Source: a virus. From it: a stretch of 64,000 nt of DNA. The position numbers were made by a program, and so were the translations under genes. This document shows, piece by piece, positions 18,989 to 29,628 of the stretch (its first letter is position 1; each line of letters opens with the position of its first letter). Location: the IMG/VR virus record IMGVR_UViG_3300026097_001055, positions 50,891-114,890 of that record. One strand, given 5' to 3'. Under the pieces are notes generated by a model. That model ran no database searches. It saw only the letters and a list, made by a program, of their open reading frames with translations, and was not told the DNA's origin.

Positions 18989-21900
18989 ATGAAATGTAGT
19001 TTAAATGTAGAAGCACAGTTAGGATTTACTAAGATTTTTTCTAGTGGTTTATTAAATATAGCAAAAGATCCTGCTAAATTAGAAGACTTTAGTTTAGAAA
19101 CTTATGTTAATTATTTAGTCAATGCCTTAGAATCTAAAGGCAAAGATCGTGAAGTAATACTTAATTATGTAAGCATTATACCATCTATAGTTGGTCAGCT
19201 TATTCCATTGACACAATTTAAACCTTTAAGACCAGGTTTAAGAGCTACAGAGTCCGCAGAATTATTAGATCTTATTTCAGATGCTCAAGGTATAGAAGAG
19301 TTAAATGAAATTTTTTTTGAGAAGCCTTCTAAAGACCAACTTAAAAAAGATTTAAAAACTAACAGAGATAACAAAAGAGTAGATCAAGCTAATGCTGATG
19401 AGGAAGTTAACGAAAATCCTCCATCAGATCCTGAGTCAGAAAAAGAAATGGCTGCAGAAATAACTCTTAATGCTGTACCTGATTCTGTTTTAGCATCTAC
19501 TCAACAAGTAATTGATGAAGATGGAAACATAAAACCTGAATATGTTTTTTATAATACTTTTCTAGCTGATTTATCTGATATGCTTGCCGGTGATACTAGT
19601 GCAGAAACATTGGCTAAAATGAGTTTTACTGATACTGAAGGTAAAACAGTTAAAGGTATTACTGTTAGAATGGCTTTCTTATCACAAGTAGTTACTAACA
19701 TTAATAAAAGAAAACAAAACGGGATTGATACAAATCCTGAAACAAGTAGGGTAATGCCTGTGGTTATATTCACAAACAAAAAAGGTGAACCTATTTATTT
19801 TAAGAAAGAAGACAACGGTATGTATACAGTTTATACTGAAGAGGAAGCTCGTGAAGAAAATGATGCATTACCTGTATATTTTGCTGTTAGAGCTATAGAA
19901 AAGAAAAAGGGTAGATGGGTTTCTAAAACTAAAATACAAACACCTTTAGATATATTACAAACAAGTAAAGGTGGTAAAAGAGCTTTAGAAAAATATAAAG
20001 AGGAAGACCCTGATGGTTACAATGCAGATCTAGAAAGAATAGATATGCAACAACAACAGGAATTTCTTATGTTACATTTAGCAAAAGAAAAACTAAAATC
20101 TACAAAACTCAGTAAAGTTAGAAACTTATTAAATAACCATTTTAAAGGAGGTACATACTTTTTACAAGGTACTCTTACTAAAAGAGGTACAGGTAAATCT
20201 AGAAATTTTAATGTTACTGATGCTAAAGCTGCACCGGAATTAAAAGCAGATGACGTTAAAAACATGAAAGTTTTCATAAATGATAATTTACAAGAAATCA
20301 TAGATGAACAGAAGCTAGCAGGATTTAAAGTAATGGAACGTAAAGGTGTTTACATTACTCAGATGAAAAAAAAACCTAAACTCAAAACTAAAGATGGTTC
20401 TGAGTTTAATGATGTTTATGAAATACAATTAAAGTTTAAAAAAACAGTTAATGGTAAAATAAAGTATACTACAAAAACAATAGGTGTTTTACAAGCTACA
20501 GAATTTAATACAGCTAATACTTCTTCTATAGAATTTGCTGGAATAAGTAAAGGTTACATAGCTGTAGAAAGAACAGCAGAAACTAGAACTTCATCAATTA
20601 AATGGGAGTCATCAGATGTTCCATTTAATCCAGCATTAGGAGGAGCAAAGGTTAGATCTACAGGTATTAATCCTGGTGAAATATATATCCCAGCCGGAAA
20701 TACAAATATTCCATTACAAATGGATTCTATATCTAATGAAGATATAAATACTATTAACTCTTTACTTTTTGATAAGGATTTAAAAACACAAGCTAGTGTT
20801 AAGAGTAGAGTTAAAGAACTAAGTAATGAAGATAGATTTAAAGCTTTAGCTACAATTTTAACATTAGGTGATAGAAATGAAGAAGGTGCACAAAGTCATA
20901 TTTCCGGAATACAATATTATCCAAAAACAGGAAAGGTTATTGTAGATGGAGTTACTATAAAACTTGATGATCCTGCATCTGTAAAAAGAGGTAAAGAATT
21001 AGTAAAAAGTTTACTTACTGAAACAGTAACTACTAAAGCAGGTAAAGACTCAGGATACACTAGAATTAAATATAAAATATCAAATACAGTTTTAAAAACG
21101 GGTGGTAATATAGAAACCTATAGTATTGAAAACGGGATTCTTAAAAGAGTTAATGTTAATGTTTTAGATTTCATAAAAGACAATTCTATAATCAGAGTAG
21201 TGCCTTTAAATAATGAAATTAAATATGTTAATGGTTATGTTAGATTTAGTCTTAGTGAAACAGCAGTTGCTGAGAAAGAAGGTATGCCTACTGAGGCTGA
21301 AGAAGAAGTAATAGAAAAAGTTACTCCTAAAAAACCTGTAGCTAGAAGAAAAACTACACCTGTTAAGAAAGATATTAAAGTAACACCTCCTAAGTTTTCA
21401 GAAACTAAGCCTGTTGATTTAACTGATAGAGGAAATGTAGGTGAACAAAGAACATTAGATGATGATTTACCAACCATAGATGACCTGTTAAATAAAGCTA
21501 AGAATAGCCCAGAGTTATTAGATTCAGATCCTGTGTCTGATGCACAAGCTAAGGCATGGTTAGAAGGCCCTGGAAAAGCTTTATTCAATAATACTGGAAT
21601 ATCTTTTAACAGAGCTTTTGATGTGGTTAATTCAAACGCTTTTGGTACATTCAGAGATGGTGTAATTTCATTATGGAAAGGTTCTGATTATACAGTAGCT
21701 TATCACGAAGCATGGCATGCTTTTTCACAACACTTTGTAACAGTTGGTGATAAAATAAAACTATATAATTATGTAGCTAAAACAGATTCAGGTAAAAAAG
21801 CATTAGCTGAATATGCTAAAGAAAAACAAATTGATGTAGACTCTTTAACTGATATTCAAAAATACTTTGCTGTAGAAGAACTTATTGCTGAAGACTTCAG

Positions 21901-24900
21901 AATTTATATGATGTCTGGAGGTAGTAAAATAATCAAAGGTGCTCCTGAAAGAAATACAATATTTAGAAGAATCTTAAATTTCCTAAAGAATTTATTTGTA
22001 GGTAAAGATGGAAATCAGATGCTTACTGAGATGTATAATAACTTAAGAAAAGGAGAGCTTAATACTTATTTACCAAGTCAGTCTAATAGAATATTCGGAA
22101 AGACATTAAATAAGTTTAAGCCTGTTCCTGGTAATACTCATGAATTTACACCACAAGATTTAATACATGCTAATGAGACAATTGGTGGATATCTTTCAGA
22201 AGTTATTTCAGACAAAACTATAGAAAAGGGAGCTTCTATATTTAGCTTATTGGTTCTTGACCCTAGTACAAACTTACCTAAAATTTATAAAAATGTACAA
22301 CAAAAATTAGAAGCTAAACTTTTAGAATTACAAGCAGAAGAAGAACTTACTTCCAATGAAGAAAATGCTATAAAGCTTATTTCAGCTATACTTGATAACT
22401 GGGGTAATTCTAAAATAGGTATGGTAGCTAATCATTTAGAATCTATCAAATATTTAGATATTACTAAAGTTGATTTTGATGAAGATGCTTTTAGAATTAC
22501 TGAAGAAGATCAAGAAACTATGCGCTTTGATGCTGCAGGTAATGACTTATCTTCTGTAGATGTAGCATCTAAAGGAGTCAAGTTAATGTTGTCTTTAATC
22601 CCTAACAGAGATAATGAAGGAGATGTATTTAGAAATGAGTTAGGAGCTGTTGAATTAGTTCCTTTTGCTAGAGTCTGGTCTGTTGTTAAAGACAAAGTTA
22701 TTGGTAAAAACTCTCCTGAAGAAATGATAGATGCTTTAAAAGAATTAAGATTTAGTTTTCCTTGGGTTATAGATATTATAAACACATTACAACCGGTTGA
22801 AAATATTAATAATTCTTCTAACTTACAGCAATTACTTTACTTAAGAAATAGTTTTTTCCATAGCTTTAATTTAGCTGAAAGAGACCTACACCAGGTAAAC
22901 ATAAATGAAGAAAAGACTATAGTAATTGATGAAGAAGGTGGTAAAACTGTAAATAAAAGTCACACAATAAGAACTGGTGTAGTAAGTGGTGTAAGTAAAT
23001 ATGCTATTACTGAATTTAGAAGTATGTTTGCTTCAGCAGGACCTAGTGAATTTATATTATCTACAACAGAAGGTAACGCTTTAAATGTAACAGCAGTATT
23101 AGATAGATGGACTAAAGCTCCTAACACACCTGAAGAAAAGTTAGCCTTTTTAAGACATTTAGGTTTAGTAATGGTTGATGTACCTGCGGTCAGAGAAGCT
23201 ATTAAGAATATTGAAGTAGGCTTTTTATGGAGTAGTTTAGATGAGTATAATAAAAATTATGTAATAGGTGGAGAAGCTAATGCTAATTTTATTATGGATC
23301 CTCTTACCTTATTAACTTTAGGTAAAAAAGAAATATATAAGATACAAGGTTCTACTAAAACAATGCCTAAAGTTACCGTAACTAGTCAAAGTAGTACCAT
23401 CAATGCTTTAGCTGAAATGCATGTAAAGTATTCAGGTAATTATGCTAACGTTGCTCTTACAACAGCTGATGGAAAGCAAAAGTATAACACAACACTTATG
23501 TCTTCATTAGATGTAATGGTTAAGGAATTAAATAATGTTGAGTCATATGCTGAGTTAGTTAACCTTCCTCATATGAGCCATTTAAAAATGGACAAGTTCT
23601 TTATGGCAAGTGCTAATCCTATTCTAAAATCTTTATTTGAATATGATGAGATTGCTGGTACTTTTGGTAAAAGAAGAAAAGGAATAGTATTTACAGTTGA
23701 TGACCTTACAGGAGTACAAACAGTAGTAAATGAATTATATGCAGACTTTTCTAGAAGTGTGGTAACTGCTAAAATGGATAGATTTACTAGAATACAATCT
23801 GACATATATAGTGGGTTAATGCAAGGTAAGTTTAGTACTACTACTCACTCCGATAAGAGTACAGCCTTAACCTATTATCTAAATAGCATAGAAGGTTCTT
23901 CACCTAAAGCTAAACACTTGTATGTTAATCCAACAGGATTTAGAATAAATGATAATACAGCAGGTATTGAAGAAGCTTTTGCTTTGTTAGAACCTTATAT
24001 TAATGGAGAGCTTGAAAGAATAAATAAAGTAAAAGCTTTCACTAATGGTGAAATAGAATTAGATAGAATTCCTGGAGTTACTATTCCTAATAGTAAAGGT
24101 AAAATGACTGGAGATAAGTTTAAATTTATCTCTGGTATATTTACTAATTCTACACTAGAAGATCTTTCTCAATACAATGATATGAGTGAGGTACCTGATG
24201 AATTAGCTCAGACAATGATAGAAGAATATTCTATGTATGTAGACACTAAAGTTGATGAAATAAAGGATATGTTAGATGGAACTTTATTTGTTGATGCTAA
24301 TATGATAGATCTTCTTAATTCTATGGGTGAAGGTCTTGAAGGAGTTAACCCTAAACAAAAAAGAGAAGCTGCAGAACATGCTGTGTTATACGGATATGTT
24401 ACAAATTATTTCTTTCATCAAGCTGCTACAGTATCCTTACTTTATGGTGATCTTACTGAATACAATATGGCTAAACATGATTTTAATAAACGTAATGCAG
24501 CAGTAGCAGCTACTGGAATACGTATGTTTAGAACAGACAGTGAAGCACTTACTTGGGTAAATGCTGAATACAAATCAACCTCTGATAAATTATCATACGC
24601 TCAAAAACAAGGAGTAGCTGATTATAGAATAGGGGAAGTGTTAAGAACAGCTGTTATTAAAGATCTTTTAAAAGATTCTGTTTCTATGGGTAGTCCTGAA
24701 ATGAAAAAACAGTTAATAGCTAAATATAAAGAAAGAGGCCTTAACCAAACGCAAGCTATAGAAGCAGCAGATAAGCTTATAAACTATTATAAAGGTATGG
24801 AGGTTGCTGATGCTCAAGGTTATATAAGCTTTGATCATTATAGAAAATTAAGAATGCTTAGTGATAGATGGTCTCCTTCATTAGATGCTATCTATTATAA

Positions 24901-27900
24901 AACAATAAATGCTCCAGAAACTGTTACTGAGGAAGAAATGTTACAAGCGTTTCCTCCATTAAAATACCAGTATGATGGGCCATTAGCTACTAAATCTTAC
25001 AATGCTCATGCTTTCCATAAGTATTCATTAGTCCCTTTAATTCCTACAGTGATAGAAGGAACTGATCTAGAAGTTTTACATAATACAATGATTGAACAAG
25101 GACTTACTTATACTACACATAAGACAGGTTCTAAGATTAGTGATGTTGTAGGTGAAACAAATGAGTTAGATGATTGGCATGGTTATTTAAGTACACCTGT
25201 GGATGATAGACCAGCTAGTTTTAATTTTACACCTAATGGTGTTTATCTAAAATATCTAAAAAATCAGTTAGATATCAACACTGTTAAAAAAGGCAAGGTT
25301 ATATTTTCTACTCAGATGCGTAAGCTTATCATAGACGGTATGTATAATATAGGTGAACCTATAAATGAACTAAGCCGTGAAAAAGTAGACAACTATGAAA
25401 AATCTTTAGAGTTGTTTATGGGCATGCGTTTACTAGATCTTCAACTAGAATTAGGAATGGATCCGGAAAATCCTAATTCTAAACCTGATAATGAAAAGCT
25501 TTTAAAATTAATTATTGATGAACTTGATGCTCAAGATATTGCTGAGCACAATCTAGATTACATTAAGCTGGACAGTCAAGGTAACTTTACTTATGACTTT
25601 TCTATAGGTTTGAATTCTTTACAGATAGAGCATTCTTTACTAGCTATTGTAAACAATAGATTAGTTAGACAAAAAGTATTAGGGGAGCCTCTAGTACAGA
25701 TGTCAAATGCAATGATGAGTAAAAGAAAAGCTACAGCAGATGAGTTGGAAACTTATGGTGATAGTGATTTAAAATTTTATCAACCTAATTATTTTGAAGA
25801 TGGTAGAACTTTAGGAGCTGAATCTAAGATATCTATAGGTCAAGGAAACTTCAAGCAGTTGTTTAACTTAATTGACTATAGAGATGGTCAAAAAGTAGGA
25901 GTTGTAGAAAAAGTAGAAAAGGATCTTGAAACAGGTAAGGAAAGAGTAATATACAATGAGAAAAAATCTTTAGAAAGACTTAATGATTTAATACAAGATG
26001 AGACTTGGAGAAAACAAGAAGGTAATATAGAATTAATATCTTTAGCTGGTGTACGTATTCCTGTACAAGGTCATAACTCAATGGTTAATTTTATTGTAAA
26101 AGAATTTTTACCAACCTCTGCCGGTTCTATTATTATACCACCTTTTGAAATTGTTGCTCAATCAGGATCGGATTTTGATATTGATAAGTTGTCTATACTT
26201 ATGCCTCATATTACTAGGCAAGGTAACTCTGTAAAAGCTCTTAGAGCTGACCTATCTATAACAAAAGCATCTGATATTATAGCTAAAAGAGCTGCAATTA
26301 AGACGAAATTAGTAACAGCTAAGAAATCTTTACAGGAAAAAAGAAGTGCCTTTGATATAGCTGCAAAAAAAGCATTCAAAGCTAAGTTAACGGCTGAACA
26401 ATTTCAAGAATTAAACTTAATTAAAAACGAGTATAGAGATTTAATAAAAGAGCAAACAGATTTATTAAAAGATGCTACAGAAGAAACTATAGAATTAATA
26501 GAAGAAAAGATTCTAGAATTAAATACGGCCCAATCTGAAGCAATAAAAGCTTTTGGTAGAAGTATCAATGAAGCCAGAGTAGTAGAGTTTGAAACTAACT
26601 CTAATGAAGCTAAAGAAGTAAATAAAGTATTAGAAACAATCAACTCATATAAATATGATTTAGCTACTCTTAATACTAAAGCTTTTGAAAATGAAATGTT
26701 ATTTAGTATAACAGACATACTAGCATTACCTCAAACATTTTTGTCTTTAATTACACCTAACAGTACTGATATGTTTACAGGTCCTGGTAGTCTAGTGGAA
26801 GAACTAAAAAAGTTTAGAGATTATAAATCAGAAAAAACCGTTCATGAAAAAGACCCGTATAATGATTTACAAAAAACTACCCCTGCTACTAATATTTTAG
26901 AGCCTGCCTACAACATGTCTATTCATGAGCAAAATTCTGTAGGTAAGGATGTATTAGGTACTGCAGCTGTAGCAAACACTTTTAACACTTTATTTGCTAG
27001 AATGGGCTTTACTATACCTAAGTCATATGAAGTGTTTACACCAAAAGGGTCTTACACTAGAGAAGTAGAAATATTTTTAAAAGCAAATGAAGTAACTATA
27101 GAAGGTGAAGAACGTATATCTTTAGCAAGTTTATATAATCAAAAAGGAGTTAAAATAGCAGACATTATAAATCAAATTATAAATGGATATGTTGACGTTG
27201 CTAAAGATGCTTGGATTTTTGATGTTCAAGGAAATAAACAATTAGCACCTGTTTTATTATTTCTTGTTCAATCAGGGGTACCTGTTGAGCAAGCTGTTTA
27301 TTTCTTATCTAACCCTGCTGTAAAAGAATACGCCCGATTAGTAAAAAAATACAGTTCTCCATTTACTCAAATTAAATCAGAAGATGATACTACTGCTAAC
27401 GAAAGAGCTAAAACAGAAATACTCAAGGAATTTGGAGTAAAGAAAACAGCAAATGCTGCAATTTTCGGCTTAGCTAAAAAGAAAAGAAATGAACTTAAAG
27501 AAAGAGGTATCACAGAGTTTAAAGAAACCTATTTAAAAAAATTAACATCTACTGAAGTATATGATAGACAAAATTTTAACATCTTTCTACACTTTTTAGA
27601 ATTACAAGATCATAGTAAGCATGTAACAAGTATAGTAACTAACTTTAATAATGATACTACTAGACAAACTGAATTGTATGGTCTGCAGCAAAAAGAAACA
27701 GAACAAAGAGCTGTACTATCTGAAAATCCATTCTTTTCTGAAACAGAATATGCCAAGCTACTTCAATCCCCTATAGGTAGTTTTTTTCAGGTTAATAATT
27801 TCCAGAATCAGTTATGGTCAGATTTATTTAATTTTTCAGCAGATACTGATATTAATGATATAATAAGTGATTTTTTAGCAGACTATGAACAAAGACAAAC

Positions 27901-29626
27901 TGCTATAAGCATGTTTGGTGATATTGAAAGATTTGCACCTGCTTTTAAGAAAGACTTTCTTACAGCTATGTTTATAGGTGAATTAAAGCAACTTGACTTT
28001 TTACAGAAGAAAGAGTATAAAGGGATACCTATATCAAATACAGATACTGTTGATTTAGTAGCTGTAAGTAAAGATGAAAACGGAAATGTTAGTATAAACA
28101 TTAATGAAGAAAATCTAAAAACTATATTTAATAAAAAACTTTACACCTATCAAAAAAGTAATACTAGTGAGTTAGCAGGTTTAACTTTTCAAAAACAAAA
28201 ATTGGCTACATTACATGCTAATACTTTTTCAGCAAAATTTGGATCAAGCTTTGAAGAGTTTGTAAAGTTTAACATAGAACGTGAGTTAATTAAATTAAAT
28301 ACACCTGTTAAAGAGTATGCAAAAACTGAAAATTACAAAATTAGAAATGCTAAAATAAGAAGCAAAAGAGCTAAAAGAACAGGAGAATCAAATGCAGCTT
28401 ATAACACACGTTTACAAGTAATTACATATAGAGAATATTTAAGAGACACGGCTCTTAACAATATACATAACTTATATGCTATGTTTGGAAGTAAAAGTAC
28501 AGCTGTGTCTACAAGACTTTATAATCTTCAGCAAAAATACCCTAGTTTAGCAAAATCATTTAATTTGTTTGGTGATCTAATACCTGATGTAAGTAAGCCA
28601 TCAAGAGCTACTAGAAATCCTCAGAATTATTATAACATTAAACTTAAAGATAACCGTGTAGAAAAAACTATGTTCTCAGTATATGCTGCTAACATCTTAG
28701 ACTTAATGAACCCTGAAACAATTCCTACTATAAAAGGTGAGTTAACAACAGCTGAACAAAAACAAGAAATAGCTGACTTCTTTAAAGACATTGCTACAAT
28801 AGCTGTATTACAATCAGGATATGATACTAGTAATCCACTATCTTTAATAAAAGCTGTTCCTGAAGAAGCCATTATAAAATTAGTTCAACAAGGTTTAAAT
28901 AAGCATTTTAATACTTTAAATCTGAATAACTTTTTAAATGATTTTATTCAGCAAAACTCTAAAGATGCTAGAAATTCTAGAAGAAGAATGAAAGCATACA
29001 TACCTTTAGATGTAGCAACAGAAAAATCTACAAAGACAAAAAGCTTAACAGAAACTTTAAAAGCTGCAATAAATAAAATTTACCCTGGTTGGATAAATAA
29101 TAAAAATAATGAACTTTCTTTAGTTTCTGAATTTAAAGCGCTTCAGCTATTATCTCAAGAGGAATCCTCAATGAAAGATAGAATTAGTTCTGGAAAAGAA
29201 GCTAAAAAATTAATTAGTGAAATTAAAAAAGGTAAAAATCCTTTTACAAAAGATACTAATGCTAAAGAAGTCCTGCCTAATTTATTTTACAATTACATTT
29301 CAGGAGAGTTAGCTAAAGATGGCATATCTGAAAAAGATATGTTTTTGAATTTATTTAATACTACACGAACACCTACTCAATCATCTACTAGTGTTAAAAA
29401 AGGAATTCCATTAAATTATGAGGGTGTTATTGAGGAAGAAGAATTAGATACTCCAGGTGAAACTATTAAAGATCCTATAACAGAGCTTAAAGAAATATTT
29501 AGTAATTTAGATGCCGCTACTAAAAAGAAATTAGGAGGGGTTACTAAAATAGTTAAGAACTATAAAGCTTTACCATTTGAGATGACTCCACAAGATTATA
29601 TAGAACAAGAAATTAATAAGTGTTAA
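18989..29626 (+). CDS. Virion DNA-dependent RNA polymerase giant protein with zincin-like domain (3545 aa)
   Basis: Predicted single-chain RNA polymerase of the crAss-like/YonO type. Such polymerases are packaged and injected to transcribe early phage genes, as shown for phi14:2 gp66. The decisive motif is GSDFDIDKL, with the three catalytic aspartates at D2395, D2397 and D2399. It is preceded by GVRIPVQGHNSMVNF and FLPTSAGSIIIPPFE, the expected double-psi beta-barrel context. Upstream, near residues 880-980, VAYHEAWHAFSQHF gives an HExxH motif (H906, E907, H910), with VEELIAEDFR downstream as a possible third ligand; this suggests a zincin-like metalloprotease domain fused ahead of the polymerase core. 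At 3545 residues it is much longer than phi14:2 gp66 (about 2180). The first 850 residues are unassigned. It starts 3 bp after the previous stop; the next gene overlaps its last codons. Confidence 0.85.
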   Translation: MKCSLNVEAQLGFTKIFSSGLLNIAKDPAKLEDFSLETYVNYLVNALESKGKDREVILNYVSIIPSIVGQLIPLTQFKPLRPGLRATESAELLDLISDAQGIEELNEIFFEKPSKDQLKKDLKTNRDNKRVDQANADEEVNENPPSDPESEKEMAAEITLNAVPDSVLASTQQVIDEDGNIKPEYVFYNTFLADLSDMLAGDTSAETLAKMSFTDTEGKTVKGITVRMAFLSQVVTNINKRKQNGIDTNPETSRVMPVVIFTNKKGEPIYFKKEDNGMYTVYTEEEAREENDALPVYFAVRAIEKKKGRWVSKTKIQTPLDILQTSKGGKRALEKYKEEDPDGYNADLERIDMQQQQEFLMLHLAKEKLKSTKLSKVRNLLNNHFKGGTYFLQGTLTKRGTGKSRNFNVTDAKAAPELKADDVKNMKVFINDNLQEIIDEQKLAGFKVMERKGVYITQMKKKPKLKTKDGSEFNDVYEIQLKFKKTVNGKIKYTTKTIGVLQATEFNTANTSSIEFAGISKGYIAVERTAETRTSSIKWESSDVPFNPALGGAKVRSTGINPGEIYIPAGNTNIPLQMDSISNEDINTINSLLFDKDLKTQASVKSRVKELSNEDRFKALATILTLGDRNEEGAQSHISGIQYYPKTGKVIVDGVTIKLDDPASVKRGKELVKSLLTETVTTKAGKDSGYTRIKYKISNTVLKTGGNIETYSIENGILKRVNVNVLDFIKDNSIIRVVPLNNEIKYVNGYVRFSLSETAVAEKEGMPTEAEEEVIEKVTPKKPVARRKTTPVKKDIKVTPPKFSETKPVDLTDRGNVGEQRTLDDDLPTIDDLLNKAKNSPELLDSDPVSDAQAKAWLEGPGKALFNNTGISFNRAFDVVNSNAFGTFRDGVISLWKGSDYTVAYHEAWHAFSQHFVTVGDKIKLYNYVAKTDSGKKALAEYAKEKQIDVDSLTDIQKYFAVEELIAEDFRIYMMSGGSKIIKGAPERNTIFRRILNFLKNLFVGKDGNQMLTEMYNNLRKGELNTYLPSQSNRIFGKTLNKFKPVPGNTHEFTPQDLIHANETIGGYLSEVISDKTIEKGASIFSLLVLDPSTNLPKIYKNVQQKLEAKLLELQAEEELTSNEENAIKLISAILDNWGNSKIGMVANHLESIKYLDITKVDFDEDAFRITEEDQETMRFDAAGNDLSSVDVASKGVKLMLSLIPNRDNEGDVFRNELGAVELVPFARVWSVVKDKVIGKNSPEEMIDALKELRFSFPWVIDIINTLQPVENINNSSNLQQLLYLRNSFFHSFNLAERDLHQVNINEEKTIVIDEEGGKTVNKSHTIRTGVVSGVSKYAITEFRSMFASAGPSEFILSTTEGNALNVTAVLDRWTKAPNTPEEKLAFLRHLGLVMVDVPAVREAIKNIEVGFLWSSLDEYNKNYVIGGEANANFIMDPLTLLTLGKKEIYKIQGSTKTMPKVTVTSQSSTINALAEMHVKYSGNYANVALTTADGKQKYNTTLMSSLDVMVKELNNVESYAELVNLPHMSHLKMDKFFMASANPILKSLFEYDEIAGTFGKRRKGIVFTVDDLTGVQTVVNELYADFSRSVVTAKMDRFTRIQSDIYSGLMQGKFSTTTHSDKSTALTYYLNSIEGSSPKAKHLYVNPTGFRINDNTAGIEEAFALLEPYINGELERINKVKAFTNGEIELDRIPGVTIPNSKGKMTGDKFKFISGIFTNSTLEDLSQYNDMSEVPDELAQTMIEEYSMYVDTKVDEIKDMLDGTLFVDANMIDLLNSMGEGLEGVNPKQKREAAEHAVLYGYVTNYFFHQAATVSLLYGDLTEYNMAKHDFNKRNAAVAATGIRMFRTDSEALTWVNAEYKSTSDKLSYAQKQGVADYRIGEVLRTAVIKDLLKDSVSMGSPEMKKQLIAKYKERGLNQTQAIEAADKLINYYKGMEVADAQGYISFDHYRKLRMLSDRWSPSLDAIYYKTINAPETVTEEEMLQAFPPLKYQYDGPLATKSYNAHAFHKYSLVPLIPTVIEGTDLEVLHNTMIEQGLTYTTHKTGSKISDVVGETNELDDWHGYLSTPVDDRPASFNFTPNGVYLKYLKNQLDINTVKKGKVIFSTQMRKLIIDGMYNIGEPINELSREKVDNYEKSLELFMGMRLLDLQLELGMDPENPNSKPDNEKLLKLIIDELDAQDIAEHNLDYIKLDSQGNFTYDFSIGLNSLQIEHSLLAIVNNRLVRQKVLGEPLVQMSNAMMSKRKATADELETYGDSDLKFYQPNYFEDGRTLGAESKISIGQGNFKQLFNLIDYRDGQKVGVVEKVEKDLETGKERVIYNEKKSLERLNDLIQDETWRKQEGNIELISLAGVRIPVQGHNSMVNFIVKEFLPTSAGSIIIPPFEIVAQSGSDFDIDKLSILMPHITRQGNSVKALRADLSITKASDIIAKRAAIKTKLVTAKKSLQEKRSAFDIAAKKAFKAKLTAEQFQELNLIKNEYRDLIKEQTDLLKDATEETIELIEEKILELNTAQSEAIKAFGRSINEARVVEFETNSNEAKEVNKVLETINSYKYDLATLNTKAFENEMLFSITDILALPQTFLSLITPNSTDMFTGPGSLVEELKKFRDYKSEKTVHEKDPYNDLQKTTPATNILEPAYNMSIHEQNSVGKDVLGTAAVANTFNTLFARMGFTIPKSYEVFTPKGSYTREVEIFLKANEVTIEGEERISLASLYNQKGVKIADIINQIINGYVDVAKDAWIFDVQGNKQLAPVLLFLVQSGVPVEQAVYFLSNPAVKEYARLVKKYSSPFTQIKSEDDTTANERAKTEILKEFGVKKTANAAIFGLAKKKRNELKERGITEFKETYLKKLTSTEVYDRQNFNIFLHFLELQDHSKHVTSIVTNFNNDTTRQTELYGLQQKETEQRAVLSENPFFSETEYAKLLQSPIGSFFQVNNFQNQLWSDLFNFSADTDINDIISDFLADYEQRQTAISMFGDIERFAPAFKKDFLTAMFIGELKQLDFLQKKEYKGIPISNTDTVDLVAVSKDENGNVSININEENLKTIFNKKLYTYQKSNTSELAGLTFQKQKLATLHANTFSAKFGSSFEEFVKFNIERELIKLNTPVKEYAKTENYKIRNAKIRSKRAKRTGESNAAYNTRLQVITYREYLRDTALNNIHNLYAMFGSKSTAVSTRLYNLQQKYPSLAKSFNLFGDLIPDVSKPSRATRNPQNYYNIKLKDNRVEKTMFSVYAANILDLMNPETIPTIKGELTTAEQKQEIADFFKDIATIAVLQSGYDTSNPLSLIKAVPEEAIIKLVQQGLNKHFNTLNLNNFLNDFIQQNSKDARNSRRRMKAYIPLDVATEKSTKTKSLTETLKAAINKIYPGWINNKNNELSLVSEFKALQLLSQEESSMKDRISSGKEAKKLISEIKKGKNPFTKDTNAKEVLPNLFYNYISGELAKDGISEKDMFLNLFNTTRTPTQSSTSVKKGIPLNYEGVIEEEELDTPGETIKDPITELKEIFSNLDAATKKKLGGVTKIVKNYKALPFEMTPQDYIEQEINKC

Positions 29627-29628
29627 TT

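Noticed and set aside
29620-29628. GTG start for the 2751-aa giant
   Set aside because: The ATG at 29629 is three codons downstream and lies just after the previous stop; it is the more likely start.
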